Of a DNA stretch of 50,038 bases, positions 32,450 through 42,300 are shown in pieces (position 1 is the first letter of the stretch; each line of letters opens with the position of its first letter). The notes below the pieces were generated by a model, which saw only the letters and a list, made by a program, of their open reading frames with translations, was not told the DNA's origin and did not search any database. The DNA is taken from assembly GCA_021151625.1 (NCBI GenBank), contig JAGKWY010000044.1, forward strand, positions 1 to 50,038. Direction: 5' to 3'. Made by a program: the position numbers and the translations under genes. The stretch is from Gammaproteobacteria bacterium (GTDB lineage: Bacteria > Pseudomonadota > Gammaproteobacteria > Pseudomonadales > Cellvibrionaceae).

Positions 32450-33193
32450 TTAAGCATCAATACCCAGTTCGCGCAAAATATCGTCGCGCAAATGCTGCAG
32501 GGTCGGGTCGGACAATTTGCGCGGATGAGGCACAGCGATTTCAAATACTTTCTGGATACGCGCCGGGCGCTGCGATAACACAATCACCCGATCGGCGAGG
32601 TGAATCGCTTCTTCTACATCGTGCGTAATCAGGATTACGGTATGACGCTCTTCTTCCAGAATGCGCAATAACTCCAGACGAATACGCAAACTCATCAGCG
32701 CATCCAGCGCCGAAAAAGGTTCATCCATATAGAGGATTTCCGGCTTAACTGCGAGCGCACGGGCAATCTCAGCACGCTTCAACATACCTCCGGATAATTC
32801 GCCGGGATAATGATGCTCAAACCCTTTCAAGCCAACTAACTCAGCGTAATGATTAGCTACTGCAGCCTTATCAGTGTGCGAATCATTTAAACCAAACATC
32901 AGGTTTTGTTGCACCGTCAGCCAGGGAAATACCGAGCCGTGCTGGGAAATCAAAATGCCGTTGGGATTGGGGCCTTTGCGCACTACACCGTCGATCGCAA
33001 TACTGCCATCATCAGGCGCTAAAAAACCGGCAATCATTTTCATCAACGTGGATTTGCCGCAACCGGATGGCCCCACTATGGCAATAAATTCGCCATCGCC
33101 AACGGTTAAATCAATATCGTCGATTACTGTTTGGTTTTGTTTACCCGAAAGAAAACTTTTTTTAATATTTTTAATAACAATTTTATCGGGCAT
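32450..33193 (-). CDS. ABC transporter ATP-binding protein, TauB/SsuB/NrtD type
   Basis: 247 residues, cytoplasmic ATPase of an importer. Walker A GPSGCGKST (about 38-46), Q-loop ISQHGSVFPWLT, signature LSGGMLKRAEIARAL (usually LSGGQ; here Q is M), Walker B ILYMDEPFSALD and switch LITHDVEEA are all present. The C-terminal region (RPARIQKVFEIAVPHPR) is typical of the nitrate/sulfonate/taurine family. It overlaps the permease gene by 11 nt. It is the last gene of the five-gene operon that begins at 36128. Confidence 0.92.
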   Translation of the reverse strand: MPDKIVIKNIKKSFLSGKQNQTVIDDIDLTVGDGEFIAIVGPSGCGKSTLMKMIAGFLAPDDGSIAIDGVVRKGPNPNGILISQHGSVFPWLTVQQNLMFGLNDSHTDKAAVANHYAELVGLKGFEHHYPGELSGGMLKRAEIARALAVKPEILYMDEPFSALDALMSLRIRLELLRILEEERHTVILITHDVEEAIHLADRVIVLSQRPARIQKVFEIAVPHPRKLSDPTLQHLRDDILRELGIDA

Positions 33194-33941
33194 AGCGCCA
33201 CCTTACTGATTTAAGCCCTTCCATCAAACGCATCAAACCATCCAACAGCAGCCCGATAACGCCAATAATAATCATGCCCGCCACCACCAAGTCGTAACGA
33301 TTACCGGCATTGCGCGAATCCATGATCATGTAACCCAAACCGGAGCGCAGCGCGATCATTTCCGCGGCTACAACCACCAGCCAAGCCACACCGAGGGAAA
33401 TGCGCATGCCCACAATTAAGTCGGGCAATACCGCCGGCACAATGACTTGGCGATAAAGTTTGTAACGCGATACCCCAAAGTTTTCAGCAGCATTTAAATA
33501 GCGCATATCAATGGTATGTACACCGGCAGCCGTTTGCACAATCAATGGAAATACCGCCGCAATAAAAATCAAAAAAATGGGCGAGGCATTGCCAACACCA
33601 AACCAGAGAATGGCCAGGGGAATCCAGGCGATGGGGGAAATGGGGCGCAAGATCTGGAATATCGGGTTGAGCGTGGCATAGGCGCCATCAACACGCCCCA
33701 TCCACAAACCCAGTGGAATCGCAGTCACTACCGCGAGCAAAAAACCCGCACCGACGCGCATGAGCGACGAGCTTATGTGCTCCCAAAGTGTGCCGTCCTC
33801 GACCAACTCCAAAGTGCCGGTGACGACTTGCCAGGGAGTTGGAAAAATAACACTGCCTGTTTGTACAACGACTCCCCACCAGATGCCAATGAGCGCACTC
33901 AATAGCAACAGGGGCGGAACTATTTTTTTGAGTTTTATCAC
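33183..33941 (-). CDS. ABC transporter permease, TauC/SsuC type
   Basis: 252 residues, about six membrane segments. It is a binding-protein-dependent permease with the cytoplasmic EAA loop NAAENFGVSRYKLYRQVIVPAVLPDLIVGMRISLG, which docks the ATPase. The opening VIFPTPWQVV and the SPIAWIPLAILWFGVG segment are typical of SsuC/TauC/NrtB. The start is GTG 33941, 27 nt after the cupredoxin gene. The substrate is not evident. Confidence 0.92.
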   Translation of the reverse strand: MIKLKKIVPPLLLLSALIGIWWGVVVQTGSVIFPTPWQVVTGTLELVEDGTLWEHISSSLMRVGAGFLLAVVTAIPLGLWMGRVDGAYATLNPIFQILRPISPIAWIPLAILWFGVGNASPIFLIFIAAVFPLIVQTAAGVHTIDMRYLNAAENFGVSRYKLYRQVIVPAVLPDLIVGMRISLGVAWLVVVAAEMIALRSGLGYMIMDSRNAGNRYDLVVAGMIIIGVIGLLLDGLMRLMEGLKSVRWRYAR

Positions 33942-33968
33942 TACAACTACCTTTTGTTTATTGTTTGT

Positions 33969-34409
33969 TTACAGCCATATCCGCGCAATATTTTTAATCC
34001 GCCACAGCAAACGCGCCAGCCCGGCAGCAGGTGCGGGGTCGACAACTACCGTCATCTGCCCACTCGCATGGGCAGTGCAGGCAAATTGATATTCGGAAGC
34101 TAATTCAAACGGCAACTTAAAACTTTGCCCGGGCATAATCAGGGTGGGACCAAACATTTGCGGTACATCATCCAGATTGCGCAACACCAGCAAGTCGCGC
34201 ACGCCCAGCGCCAGATAAATTTTATCCGGCAAAATATTTACCGGATTACCTGACATACGCTGTGCCCAGGTGCCTTTGGGAATTTCAAAAATTTCCTCGC
34301 GCGACTCGTAGCGCACCGGCAGCAGCGCCGCACACAACGCCAACACCAGCAACAGCACCGTACACAATGCCAACACCAGTACCGTTAAAGAAATACGCGC
34401 TTTACTCAT
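33969..34409 (-). CDS. membrane-anchored cupredoxin-like protein
   Basis: 146 residues. One N-terminal membrane segment (about 7-30) anchors a periplasmic cupredoxin-fold domain. Near the C-terminus CTAHASGQM has the exact Cys-x2-His-x4-Met spacing of type 1 copper sites. The upstream ligand His expected between the first strands appears replaced: the segment reads NLDDVPQMFGPTLIMPGQ, with Gln (or Met) where His is usual. It could therefore be a reduced-affinity copper carrier or a degenerate site. ATG 34409 overlaps the SCO stop by 4 nt (ATGA), so the two copper-type proteins are translated together within the ABC operon. Confidence 0.75.
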   Translation of the reverse strand: MSKARISLTVLVLALCTVLLLVLALCAALLPVRYESREEIFEIPKGTWAQRMSGNPVNILPDKIYLALGVRDLLVLRNLDDVPQMFGPTLIMPGQSFKLPFELASEYQFACTAHASGQMTVVVDPAPAAGLARLLWRIKNIARIWL

Positions 34410-35080
34410 GGCGCCGCTTGCCCTTGTGACGCAGGCGCAGCGGAAGCTTCGTTTAATAAAATACGAATATCATGAGTTATATCATTGGCACTTTTACCGA
34501 AGGGAACCAACGCGCGCAGCAAGCCTTGCTGATCGATGAGATAAATATAGGAGGAGTGATGCACATCGTAATCCTTGCCATTTTTGTGCATTTCTTTTTG
34601 CGCAATAATGCCGTAGGACTGGCGCACGCTCGCCAATTGCTCCGCCGGGCCAGTCACACCGATAAAACTTGCATTAAAATGCGCGAGGTATTTGCGCAAT
34701 TGTTCCGGCGTATCGCGTTCCGGATCTACCGTCATATAAACCACCTGCACTTTATCGGCGAGTGGCCCGAGGTTTTTAAACACCTGCGCAAGGTTGGCCA
34801 ACGTCATAGGGCAAACATTGGGGCAATTGCTAAAACCAAAGCCCAATACCAATAATTTTCCGCGCTGTTGGCTCAGGGAAAATTCACTGCCATTGGAGGC
34901 GGGAAAGGAAAAATCCGGAGCCATACGCGGTGGATCAAAGACACCGGATTTTAATTGCGGTGTCGTTTGTTTTGATTCCTCTGCTGCCTGCGCCAAGGAC
35001 ATTCCCCCACACAACACAATCAACAGTAATGCGCGCGACCACACAGATACAGACAAACTAAACAACTGTAAATTAAACAT
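34406..35080 (-). CDS. SCO1/SenC/PrrC family protein
   Basis: 224 residues. Thioredoxin-fold copper chaperone or thiol oxidoreductase, usually for cytochrome oxidase CuA assembly. The signal or anchor helix is near 12-29 (SRALLLIVLCGGMSLAQA). Copper-binding CxxxC lies in FSNCPNVCPMTL and the third ligand His in YDVHHSSYIYL. The family motif VYMTVDPERDTPEQL is intact. ATG 35080 overlaps the binding-protein stop by 8 nt; the longer frame from 35134 would start deeper inside that gene. No cytochrome oxidase genes are in the window, so a partner outside or within this ABC operon must be considered. Confidence 0.92.
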   Translation of the reverse strand: MFNLQLFSLSVSVWSRALLLIVLCGGMSLAQAAEESKQTTPQLKSGVFDPPRMAPDFSFPASNGSEFSLSQQRGKLLVLGFGFSNCPNVCPMTLANLAQVFKNLGPLADKVQVVYMTVDPERDTPEQLRKYLAHFNASFIGVTGPAEQLASVRQSYGIIAQKEMHKNGKDYDVHHSSYIYLIDQQGLLRALVPFGKSANDITHDIRILLNEASAAPASQGQAAP

Positions 35081-36128
35081 GAATGGCAACCGGTTTGGCA
35101 TTGCGGACAAAAGTTTCATCCACATAATTTTCAAAGGGCACCGCTTTAGTCAGGGTTCCCGCCGCCATGGATAATTCCATCAGCTCGTTAAACTCATCTT
35201 TAATCATGCGCATATCGCCGTAGGTCACACGGTCAGTCGGGTTCTCCATCACAAAGCGAATAATATTTGGGTCTTGATTAAAGAATTGGCGCCCTGCCGC
35301 TATAGCCACCGCTTTTTCGCGATTAGCCGGGCCTTCATCCAACCAGACACCAGCGCCCATCACATGGTTAACCAGATCCTGCACCACTTCCGGTTGCGAC
35401 TGGATTAGCTCCTCGCGCACAGTGAGTACACAGCAAATGTAGTTGCGCCACTCATCGCGCGTCATGCGCAGCGGGCGCGCGTAACCCGCTTTTTGCGCGG
35501 CGGCACCAAAGGGCTCGCCGGTACAATAGGCATCGACAGCTTTGGCATAGAGCGCAGCCGGCATGTCCGGCGGCGGCATTTCCACGATTTCAATATCGCT
35601 ATGGGTCATGCCCTCTTGCGCCAGCATTTTGCGCAGGAACAGGAAATCCACCGCAAAGCGGCTGGGGATAGCAATGCGCTTGCCTTTAAGGTCTTTAAAA
35701 TTTTGGTAGCCAGATTCGGTGTGCACCATGATCACCGCACCGGATCTATGGCCGAGTGAAACAATGCGCAGCGGGATTTTCTTGGTGGTCAGGTCCATTA
35801 CCAGCGGAGCCAACATATAGGCAGCCTGGATACGCCCGGTCATAAGCGATTCCTTAATCTCCGGCCAGCCGCTGTATTTGCTGTATTGGAAACCCACCTT
35901 GGAACCCGCATCGCCCGCCGCCGCTTTGGCCACGCAGGCAACCGGTAAAGTAAGGTTGCAGGTTACCGGCAGGCCGCCCACTTGCAGCAATTGGGAGGAG
36001 TCTTCCGCTTTGTCTGAGCAAGCCCCCAAACCAAAGGGCAAACTCGCTGCCGCCATACCGAGCAACAGCTGCCGGCGACGCTGATCAAATTCTCGGGAAG
36101 AACCAAGGATAATTTCGGACGATTTCAT
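35073..36128 (-). CDS. Tat-type ABC substrate-binding lipoprotein, NMT1/NrtA-like
   Basis: 351 residues. The N-terminus has a twin-arginine-like RRRQLLLGMAAASLPFG ending in lipobox LGAC (Cys about 37). The mature part follows the NrtA/TauA/NMT1 pattern: a YSGWPEIKESLMTGRIQAAYMLAPL ligand-loop segment, DLKGKRIAIPSRFAVDFLF, and DAYCTGEPFGAAAQKAG. It has unusually many cysteines for this family (VTCNLTLPVACVAK, YCTGEP, YICCVL). It begins the operon binding protein - SCO - cupredoxin - permease - ATPase. The ligand is unknown; neighbouring copper-type proteins suggest a metal- or thiol-linked substrate (inference). Confidence 0.85.
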   Translation of the reverse strand: MKSSEIILGSSREFDQRRRQLLLGMAAASLPFGLGACSDKAEDSSQLLQVGGLPVTCNLTLPVACVAKAAAGDAGSKVGFQYSKYSGWPEIKESLMTGRIQAAYMLAPLVMDLTTKKIPLRIVSLGHRSGAVIMVHTESGYQNFKDLKGKRIAIPSRFAVDFLFLRKMLAQEGMTHSDIEIVEMPPPDMPAALYAKAVDAYCTGEPFGAAAQKAGYARPLRMTRDEWRNYICCVLTVREELIQSQPEVVQDLVNHVMGAGVWLDEGPANREKAVAIAAGRQFFNQDPNIIRFVMENPTDRVTYGDMRMIKDEFNELMELSMAAGTLTKAVPFENYVDETFVRNAKPVAIHV

Positions 36129-36381
36129 AACATTGAACCAGGGATTAAACCGGGGCTATCCATGGGTGGTACGACGCGAATCCCTACTCATTATTTTATT
36201 GATTGAAACGCTATAGCCCAGTATCCAGCATTACTACCAGCGCCGTCCACCAGACATCTATAGGAAAAAATTATAAGGCGACAAGCCTATTCCCAGGAAA
36301 TTCCAGGCGCTTAAATTCGCGTGCAAATACCAAGGGTTCAACTAGAGTTAGGAGGTTGCATACAAGTCGGTGGAACATAAA

Positions 36382-37293
36382 ATGTCACTAATATCACCAT
36401 TATTTATCTTCAGGCGCAGCGGCCTTAACTATAGACGTAGCAGCTTTTGGGCAATCGGCAGCCTTATCGGTCTTTTCCTATTGGTATCATTTTCTGCCCA
36501 GGCGCAAACCAAACTGCGCGTAGTACAGGGCACCAACACCATTGAAACCTATGCCAAAGGCCTGCTGATGCTGGCGCTGAGCAAATCGCCCAATAAATAC
36601 ACCCTGGATGAAGCCATCCCCAACACCAGTGAAGAACGCATGGTGACCATGTTGATGGAGAACCAGTTGGATGTGGTCTGGTACGCAACCACCAATGATC
36701 TGGAGGAGCGCCTGCAACCCATTCGTATTTGTATTTATCGTGGGCTATTAGGCTACCGGGTGCTCATGATTAAAAAAGGCACCCAAAGTAAATTTGACGG
36801 CATTAAAACCCTGCAGGATTTAAGGCGCGTGTCACTGGGGCAAGGCCGCTTTTGGGCAGATACCAATGTGCTAACCGCCAACAGCCTCAATGTAGTGAAA
36901 GTGCTTAAATACGAAGGCCTGTTTTATATGCTGGATGGCGACCGCTTTGATGGCTACCCACGCGGTGTGCACGAGCCCTGGTCAGAAATACAACGCTATC
37001 CGAAACTGGCACTGGATGTAGAACAAAATTTGCTGCTGTCCTACACCAATCCGTTTTATTTCTTTGTGAGTAAATCCAATACCAAATTGGCTAATGAAAT
37101 TGAGCAGGGGCTGCGTGCAGCAATTGCCGATGGCAGCTTCGATGACTATTTCTTTAACGACCCGACAGTAAAAGATGCTATCGAAAAATCCAATTTGAAA
37201 AACCGCACGTTAATCCATTTGGAGAATCCTACATTGCCCCCCAAGACTCCGGTGGATGATAAATCGCTATGGTTTGATCCCTACTCACTCTAA
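36382..37293 (+). CDS. periplasmic substrate-binding-fold protein (SBP_bac_3-like)
   Basis: About 303 residues. The N-terminal hydrophobic segment SFWAIGSLIGLFLLVSFSAQAQ acts as signal peptide. The mature protein has TKLRVVQGTNTIETYAKGLLMLALSKSP, a strand-helix opening like amino-acid binding proteins, then MLMENQLDVVWYATTNDLEERLQ, and YTNPFYFFVSKSNTKLANEIEQGLRAAIADGSFDDYF near the C-terminus. No permease or kinase is adjacent, so it may be an orphan sensor or binding protein; I cannot name a ligand. ATG 36382 has GGTGG upstream; GTG 36370 is an alternative. It ends at its own terminator and converges on the methyltransferase-dioxygenase gene. Confidence 0.7.
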   Translation: MSLISPLFIFRRSGLNYRRSSFWAIGSLIGLFLLVSFSAQAQTKLRVVQGTNTIETYAKGLLMLALSKSPNKYTLDEAIPNTSEERMVTMLMENQLDVVWYATTNDLEERLQPIRICIYRGLLGYRVLMIKKGTQSKFDGIKTLQDLRRVSLGQGRFWADTNVLTANSLNVVKVLKYEGLFYMLDGDRFDGYPRGVHEPWSEIQRYPKLALDVEQNLLLSYTNPFYFFVSKSNTKLANEIEQGLRAAIADGSFDDYFFNDPTVKDAIEKSNLKNRTLIHLENPTLPPKTPVDDKSLWFDPYSL

Positions 37294-37295
37294 CG

Positions 37296-37330
37296 TTTAT
37301 CCTGCAATGATTTGCAGGATAAATTTTATT
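37296..37330 (+). terminator. terminator after the binding-fold protein
   Basis: A 12-bp stem TTTATCCTGCAA / TTGCAGGATAAA with a short loop and then TTTTATT. The minus strand lacks a T-run after the stem, so it mainly serves the rightward gene, although it abuts the stop of the leftward one. Confidence 0.8.
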
Positions 37331-39347
37331 GGTGTGCGTACATATTAATGTACTGCACCATACGCGGAAAATGCGCGCGGTTAGGGCTGCTGCCATGGGG
37401 CAGCGCCTGATGCCAGATAATTAAATCCCCTGCCTTTGCCGCAATCGGTTTTACTGGCCACTGCGACCAATCCTGTTGTTGCAAATCTACTCCAGATGGC
37501 TGTTGCATTAACCAATTATCAATTTTTTTGTGAAAGCCGGGTACGCAGCAGAAGGCCCCCTGATTCTCTGCCACATCGGTTAAATAAATTAATGCCTGAG
37601 TACCGAAAGGAATTGGCGGACGCAAATCCAGATCCCAATGCATTCCCGGCCCGGGAAATTTCCACTGATTAGTTTCCGGCGGATTAAATCCGGTGCGATC
37701 CGTAGAAACGACCAAATCGTCGCGCTGCCAGAGCTGATTAAAAATGGCGCGGATGCGTGGTGATTGCCGCGCAACTTCCAGGGCTGGATGGGCAAACAAT
37801 TGCACCATGATTTTTTTCATATCGCCCTCAGGCTGATACCAGGATGCAGGATCGTCCGCGCTGATATGTAAATAATCCCAAATCGCAGTGCGCGCGGCAG
37901 CCGTTTCTTCTGGTGATAACACGCCGGGAACAATTAAATAGCCCTGCTCTTCCCAATGTGCCAATTGCTCACCACTCAAAGGCAAATTATTGGTATCTGC
38001 CAATGCCGATATTTCATTGCGCTGGCAAGCCAGCAACGCATTGTTCACCCGCTCAGTAATTAACGGATCAATCGCGCCGCCGTTGGCAAATTCCAGCCAA
38101 CGCTCAAACTCAGCCACACTGCTAGATTGATAAACCTGCGCAATCGCCGGCTCCAAACCCACGCCCAATTTATCCAACAGTATGCGGTCCAACTGCCATT
38201 CTTCCGCTTTAATTGCATCCAACTGTGCACGCGCCATTGCCGAGCGATTAATGCGCCGCTGTACTTGTGCTTTGTGCCAAAAACGTTTCAGGTAATACAC
38301 ACCCAGCGCTGTTTTTTCATAGAAGTCCGGCAGTTGCAACTCATCAATCCCAGGCCGGCGCTCATAGGCAAATACAAAGCGCGGGTAAGTCCCCTGCTCA
38401 TAACCGTAACGCAACAAGCTGCCCGCTTGCGGACGCGCATCGCGCTCGTACAAGGGCAATGTAAGTTGCGATTGGTTTTCGCGCAGTACAAAAGTATCGA
38501 ACACGCGAATATCGGTAGTTAACTTTATATTTTCCAATTCATCTGGATGCTCAGGCACCGTTAAATGCCCGTGCAGTGGCGCTTGATCGCCATGCCCGAT
38601 TTGCTGTGCGCTATGTTTATCCAATTGAAAAATAGTACCCAGATGCAGCGGCTGAATGCTGTTGCCACCGGCACTGGACAACCATAGATCCAAACGAATT
38701 TGCTGCGGGATTAACCAGCCATCCTCCGCTAAAAATTGTTGTAGATGACTGAAAATGGCGACCTGTGGCTCCTGGATTAAACCCTGGCGCATGGTCTCGG
38801 AAATAATCAGGTCAAACTCATGGGATGCCTGCCACTCGCAGGCATCGGCCTGCACAATAGCCTCGACTAAATCGCTGTTTTGCAATTGCAATTCAGTAAG
38901 CAATTTTTGCACATGCGCGAGCGATTCGGCATGAATATCCAACAGCGTAACTTTAATATTTTCAGACTCAAATAACGGCAATAAGGGCACAAGCAATAAA
39001 CCAAATGGCCCGGTACCCGCATAGAGAACGCGCAGGGGTTGTTGCACATTTTCTGCTACGCCGAACGATGAACGGGTGGCCAGCTTTTTGCGCAAGGCCG
39101 CATAAACTCCCTGCATAAATACGCGCGTGCGCTCTACATCTTCTGCACACTGGGCGGCGGTAGTGGGGGATACCGCTTTACCTTGCGCAGTAATACTGGC
39201 ACCTTCATCCAGAAACACATCCGGATGCAAATCCACCTGGGTAATTTCACACAGGCGAGCAACCAGCTCATCGACCAATGGTTTGGCGGGGCCAGCATGG
39301 GATGTATCAAGCAAACGGGAAACCAGAGCGATAAGCGAGTGCGACAT
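37326..39347 (-). CDS. fusion of PRMT-like methyltransferase and PhyH-type Fe/2OG dioxygenase
   Basis: 673 residues with two enzymatic parts. Residues about 70-330 are a class I SAM methyltransferase: motif I VLYAGTGPFGLLLVPLL, acidic motif II LLDIHAES, and a double-E-like segment ISETMRQGLIQEP followed by a WLIPQQI strand, resembling protein arginine methyltransferases. A helical linker (about 370-480) joins a phytanoyl-CoA dioxygenase-like domain (about 480-673). That domain opens with EQGYLIVPGVLSPEE, has iron ligands H570 and D572 in GMHWDLDL and H651 in LPHGSSPN, and a 2-oxoglutarate Arg at 662 in FPRM. The substrate is unknown. ATG 39347 has AAGGA; it lies 44 nt after the hybrid kinase gene, so the two are probably one transcript. 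Confidence 0.8.
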   Translation of the reverse strand: MSHSLIALVSRLLDTSHAGPAKPLVDELVARLCEITQVDLHPDVFLDEGASITAQGKAVSPTTAAQCAEDVERTRVFMQGVYAALRKKLATRSSFGVAENVQQPLRVLYAGTGPFGLLLVPLLPLFESENIKVTLLDIHAESLAHVQKLLTELQLQNSDLVEAIVQADACEWQASHEFDLIISETMRQGLIQEPQVAIFSHLQQFLAEDGWLIPQQIRLDLWLSSAGGNSIQPLHLGTIFQLDKHSAQQIGHGDQAPLHGHLTVPEHPDELENIKLTTDIRVFDTFVLRENQSQLTLPLYERDARPQAGSLLRYGYEQGTYPRFVFAYERRPGIDELQLPDFYEKTALGVYYLKRFWHKAQVQRRINRSAMARAQLDAIKAEEWQLDRILLDKLGVGLEPAIAQVYQSSSVAEFERWLEFANGGAIDPLITERVNNALLACQRNEISALADTNNLPLSGEQLAHWEEQGYLIVPGVLSPEETAAARTAIWDYLHISADDPASWYQPEGDMKKIMVQLFAHPALEVARQSPRIRAIFNQLWQRDDLVVSTDRTGFNPPETNQWKFPGPGMHWDLDLRPPIPFGTQALIYLTDVAENQGAFCCVPGFHKKIDNWLMQQPSGVDLQQQDWSQWPVKPIAAKAGDLIIWHQALPHGSSPNRAHFPRMVQYINMYAHQ

Positions 39348-39391
39348 CAGTTTTATCCTTAACGGAGTTTTATAAGGGGCGACAAAAAAAA

Positions 39392-42300
39392 TCAATCAAT
39401 TGCAGGCAACATTTCCAATAACTGTTGCCAGAGTAAATGTTTGGTGACCGGTTTTAATAAAATTCGCGCTGGCGCGAGCGATTGGGTGGTTTGTACATCC
39501 TGATCGATAATATTCGCCGTAAGGAAAATAATTGGTGTCTGCTGCCAACGAGAATCAGCACGCATATTTTTGGCTACTTCAAAACCATCCAGTTGCGGCA
39601 TTTGCAAATCCAGAATCACCAAATCCACTTGCGCTTTTTCCTGCAACAACTCCCAGGCTTTTAAGCCATTATTCGCCTCCAGTAACTGCGCACCTGTGTG
39701 TTTTAATTGCTTATATAAAATCATGCAATTAATCGCATCATCATCAGCGAACAAAATCGTTTTTGTGTGCAGATCCGGCGCCTGCAACATAGGAGCCGCC
39801 AGCGCGTTGGTGGCCTGTTGCAATTCCGGTTCAGGGGTGACCAGCGGAAATTCCATAATAAAACGCGACCCTTTGCCCAGCGTAGATTCAACATGAATAT
39901 GGCCACCGTGCTGCTCAATTAAATAGCGCGTTACCGTCAAGCCCAGGCCAGTGCCACCCGAGCGGCGATTGGCCGATGCCTCCAATTGGCTGAAGGGAAT
40001 AAATAATTTGTGCATATCTTCTGGCGCTATACCTATGCCGGTGTCCTGCACAATTAATTGCAGTCCATCGGTATGGCGCTGACTGACAACAGCCACACTA
40101 CCTTCATCAGAGTATTTAATACTGTTGCTAACCAGGTTAATCAAAATTTGCTCCAGGCGATTGGGGTCAGCCCAGATGCGCTCATCCTGCGCACTGCTAT
40201 TAATCAACTGCAAATTTTTATTGGTCGCGAGCGGTTTAACAATCGAAAATACTTTTTCAATCAGCGGATGCAATTCCACCCAGCATTTAAATAATTCAAT
40301 ATTGGCTTCCGCCATTTTGGTGTAATCGAGAATATCGTTAATCAAATGGCTGAGCCTACGCCCACTGGAAATAATTAAATCCAGTTTTTTACGCGCATCG
40401 CCCGGTGGCAATTGCAATTCATCTTCCAGTGCCGAAGCCAAACCCACAATGCCGCCCACCGGAGTGCGCAATTCGTGCGATGTATTGGCGAGAAAGGCAT
40501 CCTTAATCGCGTTGACACGCACCAGGGCGTGATTCAATTGTTTTTCTTTTTCTAGCGCGGCCAATTCTTTTTGATGGCGATACATTAAATAAAACACTCC
40601 CACCAACAATAATGCGTAGCCGCCATAGGCCCACCAGGTTCGCCAGGGGGCAGGTAGAATACGCAGGCCTATATCCAATTGCTGGTCGCTCCACTGGCCA
40701 CTGCTATTGGCCGCTTTTACCTGGAAGCGATAAGTGCCCGCCGGAATATTGGTGTAGGTAGCGCTGTTTTTGCTGCCTATATCATTCCAATCCTTATCGA
40801 ACCCCTCCAAGCGGTAGGCGTATTGATTAAAGGCCGGCAAGTGATAGCTGAGCGCCGCAAATTCAAAGGCAAACATGCTGTGCGTGTAGTTCAACTCCAA
40901 CTGCTCAATCAGATTCACGCTTTGCACCAGCGGGGAATCATGGGTGCCGGGAATTACCTCGCGATTGGTAATTTTCAAGCGGGTCAGCCGCACCGGAAAA
41001 TTCGCTGCATCCCAGCTCATGTGCGCTGGATCGAAGCGGCTCATTCCTTCAACGCCGCCCACATAAAGTTCACCGCTGCTCGCCTGCAGCATAGCGCCGC
41101 GGTTAATGGTCACGGCGTTAATGCCATGGCTGTTATTAAATGCAGAGATGGAGAGTGTATTCGGGCTCACCCGCGCCAGGCCCTGATTAGTGCCCAGCCA
41201 GATATTGCCATCGTTGTCCTCAATAATTCCGGTGACCACCAGATCGGGCATGCCCTGCTCCAGCCCCAATTGCATCAGCGGCTCATTATCACCAACCCAG
41301 ATAAATACCCCGGCATCGAGCGTGGCTATCCAGACGCGCCCGCGCGAATCCTCAAACACACTGCGCACCATCAAACTGGGCATTTGCCGGTTGCCGGTAT
41401 CGTGACGACCAAAATGCACGTAGCTATCACTGGCCGGGTCATAGCGATCCACCCCGTTGGTGCCGCCAATCCACAGGCGCTGCTGGCGATCGCGCAGCAA
41501 ACTGTAAATATCCTGATTGGAAATTCCCTCCCCGGCCCGATGTGGTAGCAGCACCATAAATGTCCCGCTCACGGGATCAAACCGGTTCAGGCCGCCCTCC
41601 TGGGTTGCCAAAAACACTTCGCCATTAAGGCCCGGCAATACATCCCAGACGATATTGGCGCTGAGGCTGCCGGGGCGTTGATCCGCCAGGAAATGGGTGA
41701 GCCTGCCCTGGGTATCCAGGCGATAGGCACCATCGCTCCAGGTGCCTATCCAGATATTGCCGAGCGAATCGCGGGTCAAGGCGGTGACGGGTTTTTTGGG
41801 AAGGGGGAGAGGCAATGTACTGGCCGATAGATCGATAAAACTCTCATTCACCGGATTGAATTCATTGACCCCTTTCTCGGTGCCAATCCAGATACGCTTG
41901 TCCGGTAACTCCAGAAAACAGAGCACTCCCTTGTCATTCAATTCTGGCGCAGAAGGGTTGAGGGTTTGCTGGTAGTTGCTGACCTTGTCGCTACTGCGAT
42001 GGTAAAGGCTGATACCGCTGGGAAAATGGGTGATCCACAAGTTGCCTTCGCGATCGAAAAAAATGCCAACTGTCTTGTCACTCGCCAGAGATTGCAAATT
42101 GCCCTGTTGGTGGTGATAACTCGTCCAGATTTTGCTGGACAGGTTATAGCGCAACAGGCCAATGCCATCGCCGGCAATCCATAAATGGCCCGCCTGATCA
42201 TTGCGAATATTCCAGACGGAATTGCTACCAACGGTTTCCAACGGAGGTAAATGCCGAAACTCGCCAGTACGCGGGTTAAAGATATCCAGTCCGGTAATAT

